NCBI RefSeq assembly: GCF_001712755.1
Contig: NZ_MDKC01000013.1
Location: 62,001 to 126,000, forward strand
Reading direction: 5' to 3'
DNA length: 64,000 nucleotides
Source of the DNA: Gottfriedia luciferensis
Lineage (GTDB): Bacteria > Bacillota > Bacilli > Bacillales > Bacillaceae_G
Shown here: one piece after another, positions 36,730 to 46,050 of the stretch
Numbering within the stretch: the stretch's first letter is position 1
Layout of the letters: each line of letters opens with the position of its first letter
The notes under the pieces: model-generated
Told to the model about the DNA's origin: nothing
Databases searched by the model: none
Seen by the model: the letters and a program-made list of their open reading frames with translations, nothing else
Program-made: the position numbers and the translations under genes

Positions 36730-36747
36730 ATTAGGTAGATTGTTAGT

Positions 36748-38691
36748 CTAAAGAGCTTCTTTAATTACTTTTTTATAATAAAGAACAGATAAAAGACCAA
36801 AGACCGAGTATAAAACAGCATATAAAACCATGACGATGATCATTGGTGTCCAGACTTCAGTACCGAATAAGAACCACCCAGATTGGACAGCAAAATAGCT
36901 ATGAACTAGTCCGACTACTAATGGGATACCGAAATTAAATAATTGCTTAGAACGTATACCTCTTAATAGGTCTCTACGGGAGAAACCTAGTTTACGTAAA
37001 ATAGTATAATTTGGCTTTTCATCAACACTTTCATCCATTTGTTTAAAGTATAAAATACATCCAGATGTCATTAAGAACGTTAATCCTAAAAATCCGACGA
37101 TGAACATAATAAGTCCCATATTTGCTTTCTGACTTTTAACGATTTCAAGTCGAGAAGCATTAGGATAATTCTTATCAAATTGATGATCCATATAAATCGT
37201 ATTTGCTTTTTCAATTTGTTTTTCATCACTTATATTAATTCCATTGTAAACAGTGGATTCTTTTTGAATGGATGAATCAAGATTCTGTTTTAATGTTTTA
37301 TATACTTGATCATCTACAATGACAGTAGGAAATCCTCCATTTGTGAAGTAGGAAGGTATAATCTTTTCACGTTTTAAACCTAAATAGTTTAGATTAAATT
37401 TTTTCTTGCTGTTAGTTAATTCAATATGCCCTGAATCCTTTAAGGTCATAAATTTTTGAAGCATATCATCGTATCCAGTAAATAAGGCGTCATTTGAAGC
37501 AAGGTTTACTTTAACTGATTTTTCGCTTACTACCGCTAGTGGGAATTTGTTAGCATCCTTCATCATGCCTTTTAATTCTGTATCTAGTATATTGTTTATA
37601 TTTGCATTAACTTGAATAACCTCAATCTGTTTTTCGTTATATTTAATACCATTTTCATTTAGAGCAGATGTGAAAGTTTGTAAATCCTTATTATTATTTA
37701 AGAAAAAGTTAGCAGGGACATGGCTCTCTGCAGTTTTTTCTGCAGAATAATAAGATATATAGCTTAAAGATAATAAGCCAATCGCTAGTGCTGAAACAGT
37801 TGTAATAATAGTTAATAATAAAGCATTAGACTTCATTCTAAACATAATTGAAGATAAAGAGAGAACATCATTAATATTTAAGTAGCCATTTTTCTTTTTA
37901 CGAACGATATTTAAAATAAAACGAACCGAACTTTTATACACTAAATAAGTTCCAATAATGACTGACGCTAAAATATAGATCATGACCGAAAATAGTTCAG
38001 TCATAGTAGTAAAATCGCCATCAAATAATTTTGATGATAGAAAATAACCTGAGATTATTAATAAAATACCTAAAATTCCAATAGAAATCTCGAATATAGA
38101 CATTTTTTTAAGCTTTCCTTCAGTCGATGAGACGACTCGGAATAAAGATAAAATAGTTTGTCGTTTAATAAAAGCATAATTCATTAACATAATGAACGCG
38201 TAAATTACGACAAAAACAATTAATGTCTGCACTAATGCTTGTGAAGAAAAATGTAAAGTAGCAATCGCTTTTACTCCGACGATTTTATATAAAATCATAA
38301 TGATTAGCCTTGAAATCGAAAAACCTACTAAAATCCCAAGAACCAATGAACTAAAATATAGAATACAATTTTCAACTGTTAAAATACCGAAAATCCTGTT
38401 TTTAGTCATTCCAATTAATTGAAACAAACCAATTTCTTTACTTCTTCTTTTTATAAAAATCATGTTTGCATATAAAAGGAAAATCGAAACGATTGCGACA
38501 AGTAAAATCGACGCTGAGCGAATTGCTGCTGCTCCTTTGATCGAACCCTTTGTTGCTTCCATTGATGGGTCATACTGCAATGTAACAAATGAGAAGTATA
38601 AGGCAGCACTAAAAATTAATGCAAAAACATATAGATAATAGTTTTTTAAATTCTTTTTTAAATTTCGGAATATCAAATGATTAATGCTCAT
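36748..38691 (-). CDS. BceB-type ABC transporter permease (peptide-antibiotic resistance)
   Basis: A 647-residue FtsX-superfamily permease with ten transmembrane segments. The family layout is clear: four segments in the first 250 residues, then two more, then a large extracellular domain (about 310-520), then the final pair. In Bce systems this domain binds the antibiotic-target complex, and the permease also signals to the kinase. The start at 38691 follows TAGGTGGT and overlaps the ATPase gene by 11 bp. The kinase and regulator genes lie upstream in the same orientation. The peptide recognised is not predictable. Confidence 0.9.
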   Translation of the reverse strand: MSINHLIFRNLKKNLKNYYLYVFALIFSAALYFSFVTLQYDPSMEATKGSIKGAAAIRSASILLVAIVSIFLLYANMIFIKRRSKEIGLFQLIGMTKNRIFGILTVENCILYFSSLVLGILVGFSISRLIIMILYKIVGVKAIATLHFSSQALVQTLIVFVVIYAFIMLMNYAFIKRQTILSLFRVVSSTEGKLKKMSIFEISIGILGILLIISGYFLSSKLFDGDFTTMTELFSVMIYILASVIIGTYLVYKSSVRFILNIVRKKKNGYLNINDVLSLSSIMFRMKSNALLLTIITTVSALAIGLLSLSYISYYSAEKTAESHVPANFFLNNNKDLQTFTSALNENGIKYNEKQIEVIQVNANINNILDTELKGMMKDANKFPLAVVSEKSVKVNLASNDALFTGYDDMLQKFMTLKDSGHIELTNSKKKFNLNYLGLKREKIIPSYFTNGGFPTVIVDDQVYKTLKQNLDSSIQKESTVYNGINISDEKQIEKANTIYMDHQFDKNYPNASRLEIVKSQKANMGLIMFIVGFLGLTFLMTSGCILYFKQMDESVDEKPNYTILRKLGFSRRDLLRGIRSKQLFNFGIPLVVGLVHSYFAVQSGWFLFGTEVWTPMIIVMVLYAVLYSVFGLLSVLYYKKVIKEAL

Positions 38692-39442
38692 GGTGAACAC
38701 CACCTAATACACCTTGGGTTTTCATAATATCTTTAAAGAAATTCTGTCTCGTTTCATCGCCTTTGTGTAGTTGTGAATAGATTTGTCCATCTTTAATAAA
38801 GACAACGCGATTGCAGAAGCTTGCTGCTACTGGATCATGTGTAACCATTACAATTGTCGCGTTTCTTTTCTCATTTAGTTCACTTAGTTTATTTAATAAA
38901 TCTGAAGCAGATTTTGAATCCAAAGCGCCTGTAGGTTCATCTGCGAAAATAATACTAGGTTCATGAATAAATGCTCTAGCGGCTGAAGCACGCTGTTTTT
39001 GTCCTCCAGAGATTTCGTTAGGATACTTATCTTTTAATTCATAAATACCAAGCTCTTTAGCAATAACATCAAACTTTTGATTGGCTTCACTTGGTGACGT
39101 TTTTGTAATTGATAAAGGTAGAAGTATATTTTCCTTTACTGTTAATGTGTCTAGTAAGTTGTATTCCTGGAAAATAAATCCCAAATAGTATTTACGAAAT
39201 TCTGCTAATTGTTTTTCTTTCATATCCGTTATATCTTTACCCTCAATTGCAATCGTTCCACTATTAATTTTATCGATCGAGGAAAGAACGTTTAGTAAAG
39301 TTGTTTTACCAGATCCAGACGGACCCATAATACTAACAAATTCACCTTTTTCGATGTTTATATTAATGCCACTTAACACTTCTTGTTTATTAAATTTATT
39401 TCCGTAACTTTTATGAATTTTATTTGCCTCTAAAATATTCAA
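38681..39442 (-). CDS. BceA-type ABC transporter ATP-binding protein
   Basis: A 253-residue ATPase of the MacB/LolD-like group: Walker [10 protein letters not shown] near 43-51, signature [13 protein letters not shown] near 145, and Walker B with [12 protein letters not shown] near 165. The TTG at 39442 is chosen because AAAGGAG lies 8 bp upstream; a GTG 9 bp earlier overlaps that site. It has its own upstream gap of 100 bp after the kinase gene, where a BceR-dependent promoter would be expected. Confidence 0.92.
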   Translation of the reverse strand: MNILEANKIHKSYGNKFNKQEVLSGININIEKGEFVSIMGPSGSGKTTLLNVLSSIDKINSGTIAIEGKDITDMKEKQLAEFRKYYLGFIFQEYNLLDTLTVKENILLPLSITKTSPSEANQKFDVIAKELGIYELKDKYPNEISGGQKQRASAARAFIHEPSIIFADEPTGALDSKSASDLLNKLSELNEKRNATIVMVTHDPVAASFCNRVVFIKDGQIYSQLHKGDETRQNFFKDIMKTQGVLGGVHHEH

Positions 39443-39524
39443 TTTGTACACTCCTTTATTTTCATTCGATAAGGTTAGTATAAATGGTTACCAAGACCGT
39501 TTCCTTTGATTAACCGAACAATAA

Positions 39525-39555
39525 ACAAAAGCATGTGACAATTTTGTCACATGCC
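39525..39555 (-). terminator. Terminator overlapping the end of the BceS-like gene
   Basis: On the minus strand GCATGTGACA pairs perfectly with TGTCACATGC around AAAT, then TTTTGTTT. The kinase stop codon lies inside the hairpin. It separates the regulator operon from the transporter operon. Confidence 0.85.
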
Positions 39556-40551
39556 TGTTATTTTTACAAATTCATTTCGTTTAGGGAAGGTTAGCGTGAA
39601 AATTGAACCTTTATCTAACTCAGACTTTACTTGGAAAGTAATATGTAGTGACTGGGCAGCTTTCTTTGCTAAATATAACCCCATCCCTGTAGAGGCATTG
39701 TCTTGATGCTGAATCGTAGAAGTAAATCCTTTTTCGAAAATCCGTGGCAAATCTTTTGAATGAATACCACGACCAAAGTCTTCGATTTCAAGAATAACTT
39801 GTTCATTTTTTTGCTTACTTATAATCCGAATGTCTGAAGATGGACTATATTTCACGGCATTTGTTAATAGCTGTCGTATTATATAAGATAGCCATTTAGC
39901 ATCACTGAATACTTCTAGCTCCTCTAATTCAATATCAAATCCAATCCCTTTATGTATACACCATGATTGCAAAGTTTTAATCTCTGGATAAATGACATCT
40001 TCAAGCTGAATTTTTTCGATATAAAGATCATTTTCAATAAAAGGTATTCTTTTTTTGTGTAGCTGTTGATCTAGTAATAGGTGAATACGTAGCCATTCAT
40101 ATGTTAAATTTGATTTCAACTTTTCATCATTCATACGATCAATCATTAAGTGCATTGCTGTTAAAGGTGTTTTTACTTCATGGATCCATGATAGGAGTTC
40201 ATCTTTTTCTTGTTCTAAATAAGTTTGATTTTGAATAGCTATTTTTTTTAATAAGCTTGTTTGATTTGTTAAACTGTTTTCAACAATTTCTTCAAATGGA
40301 CTATTAGATTCTTCAATTCCCGTCAAATCAAGGTTATCCTCACGTTCAACAAGACTTTTATAAAATTTTATTTCTTTAGGATATCGAATGACTAAAAAAA
40401 TGATAAACAATAATAGTGATAGAAAGACAATATAAAGTAATGATTTTAAAGGAATTGACGAATCAATAAATGAAACAAATACAATGAGTACTTGTGTTAG
40501 TAGGAAAAAAAGAATCCAACTTAATCGCTCAATTAGAAATGTTTTTATCAT
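39547..40551 (-). CDS. BceS-like intramembrane-sensing histidine kinase
   Basis: A 334-residue kinase with two closely spaced transmembrane helices (about 10-28 and 38-56) and almost no extracellular loop, as in the intramembrane-sensing group. The phosphoacceptor is in WIHEVKTPLTAMH (His124). ATPase-domain motifs LTNAVKYSP, DFGRGI and TGMGLYLAK follow. It does not sense the antibiotic itself; in this family the BceAB transporter flux is the signal. Its ATG overlaps the regulator stop by one base. Confidence 0.92.
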   Translation of the reverse strand: MIKTFLIERLSWILFFLLTQVLIVFVSFIDSSIPLKSLLYIVFLSLLLFIIFLVIRYPKEIKFYKSLVEREDNLDLTGIEESNSPFEEIVENSLTNQTSLLKKIAIQNQTYLEQEKDELLSWIHEVKTPLTAMHLMIDRMNDEKLKSNLTYEWLRIHLLLDQQLHKKRIPFIENDLYIEKIQLEDVIYPEIKTLQSWCIHKGIGFDIELEELEVFSDAKWLSYIIRQLLTNAVKYSPSSDIRIISKQKNEQVILEIEDFGRGIHSKDLPRIFEKGFTSTIQHQDNASTGMGLYLAKKAAQSLHITFQVKSELDKGSIFTLTFPKRNEFVKITGM

Positions 40552-41237
40552 TAAACGACCTCTTCTAATGCAATATAACCTTGGCCAACCTTTGTTTCAA
40601 TAAATTGTCCTAATCCTATTTCATCTAGTCTTTTACGCAATCGATTCACGTTTACTGTTAAAGTGTTATCACTAATAAATCGTTTATCGTCCCAAAGTGC
40701 ATTTATTAATTCCTCACGACTTACGATTTTATTTTTTTGTTCAATTAGCAGTTTTAAAATATAGATCTCATTCTTTGTAAGTTCAATTGCACCAGTTTTA
40801 TTCGATACGGTATTTTTTTCATAGTCGACGGTTGCACCACACCACGTTTTAAGAGCAATTTTTTCGGTATTGTAATTATATACGCGTCTAAGAGTAGCCT
40901 GGATTTTCGCAATTAGTACATCAAAATGGAATGGCTTTTGTATAAAATCATCTGCTCCAAGTTGCATCGACATGACCATATCCGAGGGGTGATCTCTTGA
41001 AGAGAGAAAGATAATAGGGACATTTGAATGGGAACGAATCATACGACACCAATGGAAACCATCGTATTTTGGTAGTTGTATATCAATGATGACTAAATCT
41101 GGTTTTATCTCTGTAAACTCTTGAATTACCTTACTAAAATCTGTTATTCCAAATACCTCGTAAGACCATCCAGATAAGCGATCTTTAATCTCAGTGAATA
41201 AAGAAGAATCATCTTCAATGAGTAATAGTTTAAACAA
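40551..41237 (-). CDS. BceR-like OmpR-family response regulator
   Basis: A 228-residue regulator: receiver domain with acidic pair EDD near 8-10, phospho-Asp in IIDIQLPKYDG (Asp52), and a C-terminal winged helix (about 130-225). The start is a TTG at 41237 after GTGGTGAAA. It should activate the downstream bceAB-like genes. No binding site was identified with confidence. Confidence 0.92.
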   Translation of the reverse strand: MFKLLLIEDDSSLFTEIKDRLSGWSYEVFGITDFSKVIQEFTEIKPDLVIIDIQLPKYDGFHWCRMIRSHSNVPIIFLSSRDHPSDMVMSMQLGADDFIQKPFHFDVLIAKIQATLRRVYNYNTEKIALKTWCGATVDYEKNTVSNKTGAIELTKNEIYILKLLIEQKNKIVSREELINALWDDKRFISDNTLTVNVNRLRKRLDEIGLGQFIETKVGQGYIALEEVV

Positions 41238-41326
41238 ATGGTTTCACCACACTTTTTATTTACTTTCCATTAATTGTAAAATAAAAACAAATTAAGTGCT
41301 ATAAACGAATATAGTATTTACCTGAA

Positions 41327-41359
41327 TAAAAAAAGTACACTGTATTTTATACAGTGCAC
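41327..41359 (-). terminator. Terminator after queF
   Basis: On the minus strand GTGCACTGTA pairs with TACAGTGTAC (one mismatch) around a 5-nt loop, then seven T. Confidence 0.88.
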
Positions 41360-41368
41360 CTTTAGTTC

Positions 41369-41866
41369 TTATCGATTATCTATTTTCTCAGGGTATAAAT
41401 CATGGTTCATCATACGGTGTTCAGCCATTTTTTCGTATTTTGTGCCTGGTCGACCATAGTTACAATATGGGTCAATTGAAATTCCGCCACGTGGAGTGAA
41501 TTTCCCCCAGACCTCAATATAACGAGGATCCATTAATTTGATTAGATCATCCATAATAATATTCATGCAATCCTCATGGAAGTCACCATGATTACGGAAG
41601 CTAAAGAAGTATAATTTTAATGATTTACTTTCAACCATTTTTTGTTCAGGTATATAGCTGATATAAATTGTCGCAAAATCAGGTTGACCAGTTTTTGGAC
41701 AAAGTGAAGTAAATTCTGGGAAATTAAATTTTACGAAATAATCACGATCTGGATGAGTATTATCAAATGTTTCTAATATTCCTGGATCATATTCAAATAA
41801 ATATTTTGTGTTGTTGCTGCCAAGTAATGATACTTCTTCTAGTGAACCTTTTGATCTTCCTACCAT
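41369..41866 (-). CDS. queF: NADPH-dependent preQ0 reductase
   Basis: A 165-residue short-form QueF that reduces 7-cyano-7-deazaguanine (preQ0) to preQ1. The catalytic Cys is in [12 protein letters not shown] (near 53-64), and the QueF motif [16 protein letters not shown] is intact near 79-94. The ATG lies 5 bp from the queE stop behind GAGGAG. It is the last gene of the que operon. Confidence 0.97.
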   Translation of the reverse strand: MVGRSKGSLEEVSLLGSNNTKYLFEYDPGILETFDNTHPDRDYFVKFNFPEFTSLCPKTGQPDFATIYISYIPEQKMVESKSLKLYFFSFRNHGDFHEDCMNIIMDDLIKLMDPRYIEVWGKFTPRGGISIDPYCNYGRPGTKYEKMAEHRMMNHDLYPEKIDNR

Positions 41867-41871
41867 TTTGG

Positions 41872-42588
41872 TTAAACTCCTCTCTTATTTCCCCAAACAA
41901 ATGCATGTAATTGAGGTAAAACTTTTACATTTTTAAATACGTTTGATTTCATTGCTTCATCTATAAGCCATTCGTAACGTTTTAACATGTATTGTAATAA
42001 GGTGCTATCATCTGCATTTAGCCAACTATTTCCGACTTGTAAAAAGAACGGAACATGTGGGAATTTTTGATGAACAGTTTCTGCATAAGCTAAATCTTTT
42101 TCATCAAAAATAACAACTTTTAAGCAAAACTTTGGATGATTTTCTAAATTTTGAATAATGCTTCCTAGCATATCAAAATCAGTATTCATGCCACTGCTAG
42201 GCGGTTTAGGCGATAAAGTAACTTCATCAATAGAAGGTAACCATGGTTGCCACTTACTACCTTGAGTTTCAAGAGCTAAAGTCATATTCTTTTCCTTTAA
42301 AAACTCAACTACAGGGCCTAAAGATGGAAGTAAGGCAGGGTTTCCACCAGAAATTGTAATATGAGAGAATGTATCGCCGCCTATGTTGGTTAAATTCTTC
42401 CAAACTTCTTCCGCGGTCATCCATTTTATATTTTCTTTTTCACTACCATCCCAAGTGAACGAAGAATCGCACCAACTACAGGAGTAATCACAACCCGCAG
42501 TACGTATAAACATCGTTTTTTGACCGATTGCCATCCCTTCACCTTGTACAGTAGGTCCGAATATTTCAAGTACCGGAATTTTACTCAT
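41872..42588 (-). CDS. queE: 7-carboxy-7-deazaguanine synthase, radical SAM
   Basis: A 238-residue radical SAM enzyme that contracts carboxytetrahydropterin to 7-carboxy-7-deazaguanine. It starts with [11 protein letters not shown] and binds its iron-sulfur cluster through CDYSCSWC (C-x3-C-x2-C, near 33-40). The glycine-rich ISGGNPAL motif follows. Its start overlaps queD by 8 bp with GGAGTGGATGA as ribosome binding site. Confidence 0.96.
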   Translation of the reverse strand: MSKIPVLEIFGPTVQGEGMAIGQKTMFIRTAGCDYSCSWCDSSFTWDGSEKENIKWMTAEEVWKNLTNIGGDTFSHITISGGNPALLPSLGPVVEFLKEKNMTLALETQGSKWQPWLPSIDEVTLSPKPPSSGMNTDFDMLGSIIQNLENHPKFCLKVVIFDEKDLAYAETVHQKFPHVPFFLQVGNSWLNADDSTLLQYMLKRYEWLIDEAMKSNVFKNVKVLPQLHAFVWGNKRGV

Positions 42589-43057
42589 TGATCATCCACT
42601 CCCTACGAGCTTCTGCGTAGCAAGTAGGCGTTTCAAATAAACGAACAAACTCTACTCGAATATCTTGTGCAGGATTTGTATGATCCTTAAGTGCATTTTC
42701 CATTTGCTCATAAATCCAAACAACCATATTTTCGGCTGTGGTATTCATCGGAGGTAGCATCTCATTTAAATAACGGTGATCTAAATAGATTTCAATTTTT
42801 TCCTTCCAAATCTGTTTAATATCACCAAAATCGATCACTAAGCCAATTTCATCAACAAAACCACTAATTCCAAAAATAACTTTATATGTGTGTCCGTGTA
42901 AATTCTTACATTTACCTTCGTAGCAATGTAAGTGATGTGCAGCATCAAAGGTAAACTCTTTATTAACGAGAACTCGTCTATTGTGATATTTTAAATCTTC
43001 TTTTTTTATATGTTCATCAATTTTATGAAGTCTTTCTACGATACGAAAATCAAACAT
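42581..43057 (-). CDS. queD: 6-carboxy-5,6,7,8-tetrahydropterin synthase
   Basis: A 158-residue T-fold enzyme acting on dihydroneopterin triphosphate. Zinc ligands and the catalytic Cys are visible in [14 protein letters not shown] and NLHGHTYK (near 34-55), and the DHRYLNE motif near 93. It overlaps queC by 8 bp and queE by 8 bp. Confidence 0.96.
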   Translation of the reverse strand: MFDFRIVERLHKIDEHIKKEDLKYHNRRVLVNKEFTFDAAHHLHCYEGKCKNLHGHTYKVIFGISGFVDEIGLVIDFGDIKQIWKEKIEIYLDHRYLNEMLPPMNTTAENMVVWIYEQMENALKDHTNPAQDIRVEFVRLFETPTCYAEARREWMINE

Positions 43058-43715
43058 TCTTTGCTGCTCCCTTCGATTGTAGGTAACGATCTAAACCAGC
43101 CTGACGAAGCTCACATGCCGGACATTCTCCACAACCATCAGAAATAATGCCGTTATAGCAAGTTAATGTTTTATTTTTTACATATTCAAATGCACCTAAA
43201 TCATCAGCTAGTTTCCATGTGTCAGCCTTATCGATCCACATAAGTGGAGTATGAATAACAAATGGATAATCCATTGATAGATTAAGAGTTACGTTTAATG
43301 ATTTAACAAAGATATCTCGGCAGTCAGGGTATCCGCTAAAGTCAGTCTCACAAACACCTGTAATAATGTGCTTTGCTCCTTTTTGTTTAGCAAGTACTGC
43401 TGCAAAAGAAAGGAATAATAAGTTACGTCCATCGACGAATGTAGAAGGAAGCTCTCCTTCTTCGTGAGTTATATCAATATCTGATCTTGTTAAAGCATTT
43501 GGTGCAAGCTGATTTAACAAGGACATATCAAGGATATGGTGAGGAATATTTAATTCCTTACAAATATCTGCAGCTACATCTAATTCTAGTTTATGGCGCT
43601 GATTGTAGTTAAACGTAACCGCCTCAACTTCGCCAAAGTTTTGCATAGCCCAGAATAAACAAGTAGTACTGTCTTGGCCACCACTAAATACAACGATTGC
43701 TTTTTCATTTTTCAT
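43050..43715 (-). CDS. queC: 7-cyano-7-deazaguanine synthase
   Basis: A 221-residue ATP-dependent enzyme that converts carboxy-deazaguanine to preQ0. The PP-loop [11 protein letters not shown] lies near 9-19, and the C-terminal zinc cysteines are in [13 protein letters not shown] near 190. The ATG at 43715 is chosen because AAAGGAGAG lies just upstream; a longer frame would run into the riboswitch terminator. It is the first gene of queCDEF and is controlled by the preQ1 riboswitch upstream. Confidence 0.97.
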   Translation of the reverse strand: MKNEKAIVVFSGGQDSTTCLFWAMQNFGEVEAVTFNYNQRHKLELDVAADICKELNIPHHILDMSLLNQLAPNALTRSDIDITHEEGELPSTFVDGRNLLFLSFAAVLAKQKGAKHIITGVCETDFSGYPDCRDIFVKSLNVTLNLSMDYPFVIHTPLMWIDKADTWKLADDLGAFEYVKNKTLTCYNGIISDGCGECPACELRQAGLDRYLQSKGAAKNV

Positions 43716-43763
43716 ATTTCTTCTCTCCTTTGCATGATTAAAAAGAAGAGGGCATCCCGAATA

Positions 43764-43798
43764 ACAAAAATAAAAACAATACGACAAATATTGTTTTT
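43764..43798 (-). terminator. Riboswitch terminator upstream of queC
   Basis: On the minus strand AAAAACAATA pairs with TATTGTTTTT around a 7-nt loop, followed by ATTTTTG. It begins just after the preQ1 aptamer, so preQ1 binding would favour it and shut the operon down. Confidence 0.8.
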
Positions 43799-43800
43799 CG

Positions 43801-43836
43801 CCTTATTTTTTTGTAGAGGGGAGTTTGCGACCTCTA
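43801..43836 (-). ncRNA. preQ1-I riboswitch aptamer
   Basis: On the minus strand the element reads TAGAGGTCGCAAACTCC, then CCTCTACAAAAAAATAAGG. P1 is TAGAGG/CCTCTA, the loop GTCGCA-like segment matches preQ1-I aptamers such as the Thermoanaerobacter one, and the A-rich tail ending AAGG can form the pseudoknot with the loop. It lies 80-120 nt before queC in a preQ1 pathway operon. A further hairpin, CCATAAG/CTTATGG, sits just upstream at 43838-43858. Confidence 0.88.
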
Positions 43837-43888
43837 CCATAAGCAATAAAACTTATGGATTTTTCTATTAAATTTTCTATCTATTAAA

Positions 43889-43907
43889 TTGTACTAGAGA
43901 AGTACAA
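43889..43907. promoter_or_regulatory. Perfect palindrome in the que/pga divergent region
   Basis: TTGTACTAGAGAAGTACAA has perfect 7-bp arms around a 5-bp centre. On the minus strand TTGTAC could also be the -35 of the que promoter with ATAGAT as -10. It may be an operator for que, for the divergent pga genes, or chance. Confidence 0.4.
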
Positions 43908-44076
43908 TCATAATTCCCATTATAATCGTTTCATGTTAAAAGAACAAAAACTTTTGTAAGAAAGTAAAAAATTACATATATGGGTTAGAAATATACTGTT
44001 AATTTATGTGTAATTGCTGATACTAGTCTTTATATATGAGTTGCATGATTGAATTTAGTAAATTAGGTGATTAAAA

Positions 44077-45312
44077 TTGAACAAATTCATAAGCCTTTTG
44101 TCGGAGTTTGTATTTTGGTATCCATTGGTTATGTCTTTATTTTGGGTGGCTGGATCCAGTCTATTTTTCCGATACCGAGAAAAAGGAAAAGATGTAAATT
44201 TTGAAGGGATTGATTGGCCGTTAATTAGCATCTTAATACCTTGTTATAACGAAGAGGAAACAATTGAGGAGACGATTCAATATTTAGTGGAACTCGATTA
44301 TCCATTAAAAGAAATCATTGCTGTAAACGATGGCAGTAAGGATTCAACCTTTAAAATTTTAGAAAAAATGGCAAATAAACATCGAGAGGTCAAAGCAATT
44401 GATTGTAGAGAAAATAGGGGGAAAGCAAATGCGCTACATATTGCTTGCCATGCATCAAAAGGGGAGTTTTTAGTTTGTATAGATTCGGATGCCATTTTAG
44501 CGCCTAAAGCTGCACAGTATCTTATTTATCATTTTCTACATAGTGGGGAAAGATTAGGTGCCGTAACAGGAAATCCAAGAATTCGAAATCGCGATACCCT
44601 ACTGAGTAGATTACAAATAGTAGAATATTCTTCTATCATTGGGGCCATAAAAAGAACCCAAAGAATGCTCGGTAAAATTATGACGGTATCAGGGGTAGTC
44701 GTTGCATTTCGAAAAAAAGCACTTGTAGATGTAGGATTATGGGACCGCGACATGATTACAGAAGATATCGCAGTATCCTGGAAGCTACAAGAAAGATTTT
44801 GGGATATTCGCTATGAACCTCGTGCACTTTGCTGGATGTTAGTTCCAGAAACTTTAAAAGGAATTTGGAACCAAAGAATTCGTTGGGCACAGGGTGGACA
44901 AGAGGTAATTATGCGGTATTGGCATTTATTATTGGACTTTCGGCATAGAAGGATCTGGCCGATCTACCTTGAACAATGGGTTAGTTTAATCTGGTCATTT
45001 TCTTGGGTATTCGTGACAATTTACTATTTAATAACTGCTAACAGTGTACAAGAACTAATCATATGGATGACTTTTTCTTCTTTCTCACTTGTTTTCATGA
45101 GTCTTATTCAGCTTTGGATGTCGATAAGATTAGATTCAACATACGATAACATAAAAAAATATTACTTGTGGGCCGCATGGTATCCAGTTATTTATTGGGT
45201 TTTAAATGCAATGATTGTAATGTTTGCATTACCTAAAGCAATTAAATCAAGAATAAAAGGTGGTTATGCAACATGGACAAGCCCAGACAGGGGAAACAGG
45301 AAACTGGAGTAA
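44077..45312 (+). CDS. pgaC: PgaC/IcaA-like poly-N-acetylglucosamine synthase
   Basis: A 411-residue family 2 processive glycosyltransferase. An N-terminal transmembrane segment is followed by ISILIPCYNEEETIEE (near 51), VNDGSKDST, the DxD motif CIDSDA (near 134), TEDI (near 228) with the catalytic Asp, and QRIRWAQGG (near 268), then three to four C-terminal membrane segments. It would polymerise UDP-GlcNAc at the membrane into beta-1,6-GlcNAc for biofilm. The start is TTG at 44077 behind TTAGGTGATT. No deacetylase gene (icaB/pgaB) is adjacent. Other beta-glycan synthases are possible alternatives. Confidence 0.85.
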   Translation: MNKFISLLSEFVFWYPLVMSLFWVAGSSLFFRYREKGKDVNFEGIDWPLISILIPCYNEEETIEETIQYLVELDYPLKEIIAVNDGSKDSTFKILEKMANKHREVKAIDCRENRGKANALHIACHASKGEFLVCIDSDAILAPKAAQYLIYHFLHSGERLGAVTGNPRIRNRDTLLSRLQIVEYSSIIGAIKRTQRMLGKIMTVSGVVVAFRKKALVDVGLWDRDMITEDIAVSWKLQERFWDIRYEPRALCWMLVPETLKGIWNQRIRWAQGGQEVIMRYWHLLLDFRHRRIWPIYLEQWVSLIWSFSWVFVTIYYLITANSVQELIIWMTFSSFSLVFMSLIQLWMSIRLDSTYDNIKKYYLWAAWYPVIYWVLNAMIVMFALPKAIKSRIKGGYATWTSPDRGNRKLE

Positions 45313-45737
45313 TCGTTCATTCAAAGAAAAATTGGCTGAGTGAAGTAATGATTACAATTACAACATTGGTAGTTTGGATCTATTGCATAATTGTAATTGC
45401 TTTTTTCATTAGTTCGCTAACAAATTACAATAATCGATATATAAATATAATAAAGTCCTATTTTAAAATGACAAATCATGACATACGTTTTTTTATTTTA
45501 TTTACAATCCTTTTGTGGATCGTTTTTTATTTTGGTCTTTTAAGTTGGAAATTTTATAATCTAAAAAGATTTGGATCATTACGAAGAAGGTCATATCCAA
45601 AATTTACAACAAAGGAGGACTTATTAAATTTAAAGCTTATGTCCGAAGAGGATTACAATAAATTACAGAATTCAAAAATTATCATCTTTGAGAAAAATCC
45701 TATTCAAGGGTTAGTTAATCAGAATAAAAATAAGTAA
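45273..45737 (+). CDS. pgaD: PgaD-like accessory protein
   Basis: A 154-residue protein with two transmembrane segments (about 27-50 and 76-96) and the PgaD-like stretch FYFGLLSWKFYNLKRFGSLRRR after the second. It overlaps the synthase gene by 40 bp in another frame and has its own AAAGGTGG site before the ATG. In enterobacteria PgaD binds PgaC and c-di-GMP to activate polymer synthesis; staphylococcal IcaD is shorter. Whether this protein binds c-di-GMP is not known. Confidence 0.78.
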   Translation: MDKPRQGKQETGVIVHSKKNWLSEVMITITTLVVWIYCIIVIAFFISSLTNYNNRYINIIKSYFKMTNHDIRFFILFTILLWIVFYFGLLSWKFYNLKRFGSLRRRSYPKFTTKEDLLNLKLMSEEDYNKLQNSKIIIFEKNPIQGLVNQNKNK

Positions 45738-45776
45738 TCCACATGTGGATATTTTTAATCAAGGGACTTATCCACA
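45737..45776. promoter_or_regulatory. DnaA-box-like sites
   Basis: ATCCACATGTGGAT (45737-45750) is a perfect palindrome made of two inverted near-DnaA boxes, and TTATCCACA (45768-45776) is an exact DnaA box. They lie just after pgaD and before the repeat arrays of the partition locus. Confidence 0.5.
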
Positions 45777-45781
45777 AACTG

Positions 45782-45809
45782 ACAGGTAGAAGTAATCTGC
45801 CTGTTTTTT
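45782..45809 (+). terminator. Terminator after pgaCD
   Basis: ACAGGTAGA pairs with TCTGCCTGT (one mismatch) around AGTAA, then TTTTT. Confidence 0.8.
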
Positions 45810-45839
45810 AATTTTTAGAGGAAAACCGTTTATAGAGAG

Positions 45840-45920
45840 TTGTACACAAGTTTGTACACAAGAATACATTTTGTAAACAATTGTATACGATTAAGTATAC
45901 TTGTCCACAAAGTTGTACAC
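45840..45920. repeat. parC-like repeat array 1
   Basis: Eight consecutive 10-bp units, most matching TTGTAWACAA: TTGTACACAA twice, TTGTAAACAA, TTGTATACGA, AAGTATAC, TTGTCCACAA, TTGTACAC. Starts fall every 10 to 12 bp, one per helical turn, as expected for ParR-binding centromere repeats. Confidence 0.75.
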
Positions 45921-45988
45921 TTTTATTTCTTAAAAAATCTCAGAAGTAGGAAACACGCATTTTAAAAATAATTCTAGAGAAAACGAAA

Positions 45989-46050
45989 TGTAGACATAAC
46001 TGTACTCATGTACACATTTATGTAAACAGTTGTACACAAAAAAGTAAACT
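45989..46050. repeat. parC-like repeat array 2
   Basis: A shorter, more degenerate array of the same motif at about 10-bp spacing: ATGTAGACA, TGTACTCA, ATGTACACA, ATGTAAACA, TTGTACACA and AAGTAAAC. It is preceded 51 bp upstream by the box TCTCAGAAGTAGGAAACA (45938-45955). Confidence 0.65.

Noticed and set aside
43674-43871. A small + strand frame over the queC start and preQ1 leader
   Set aside because: It overlaps the riboswitch and queC in antisense and has no ribosome binding site.
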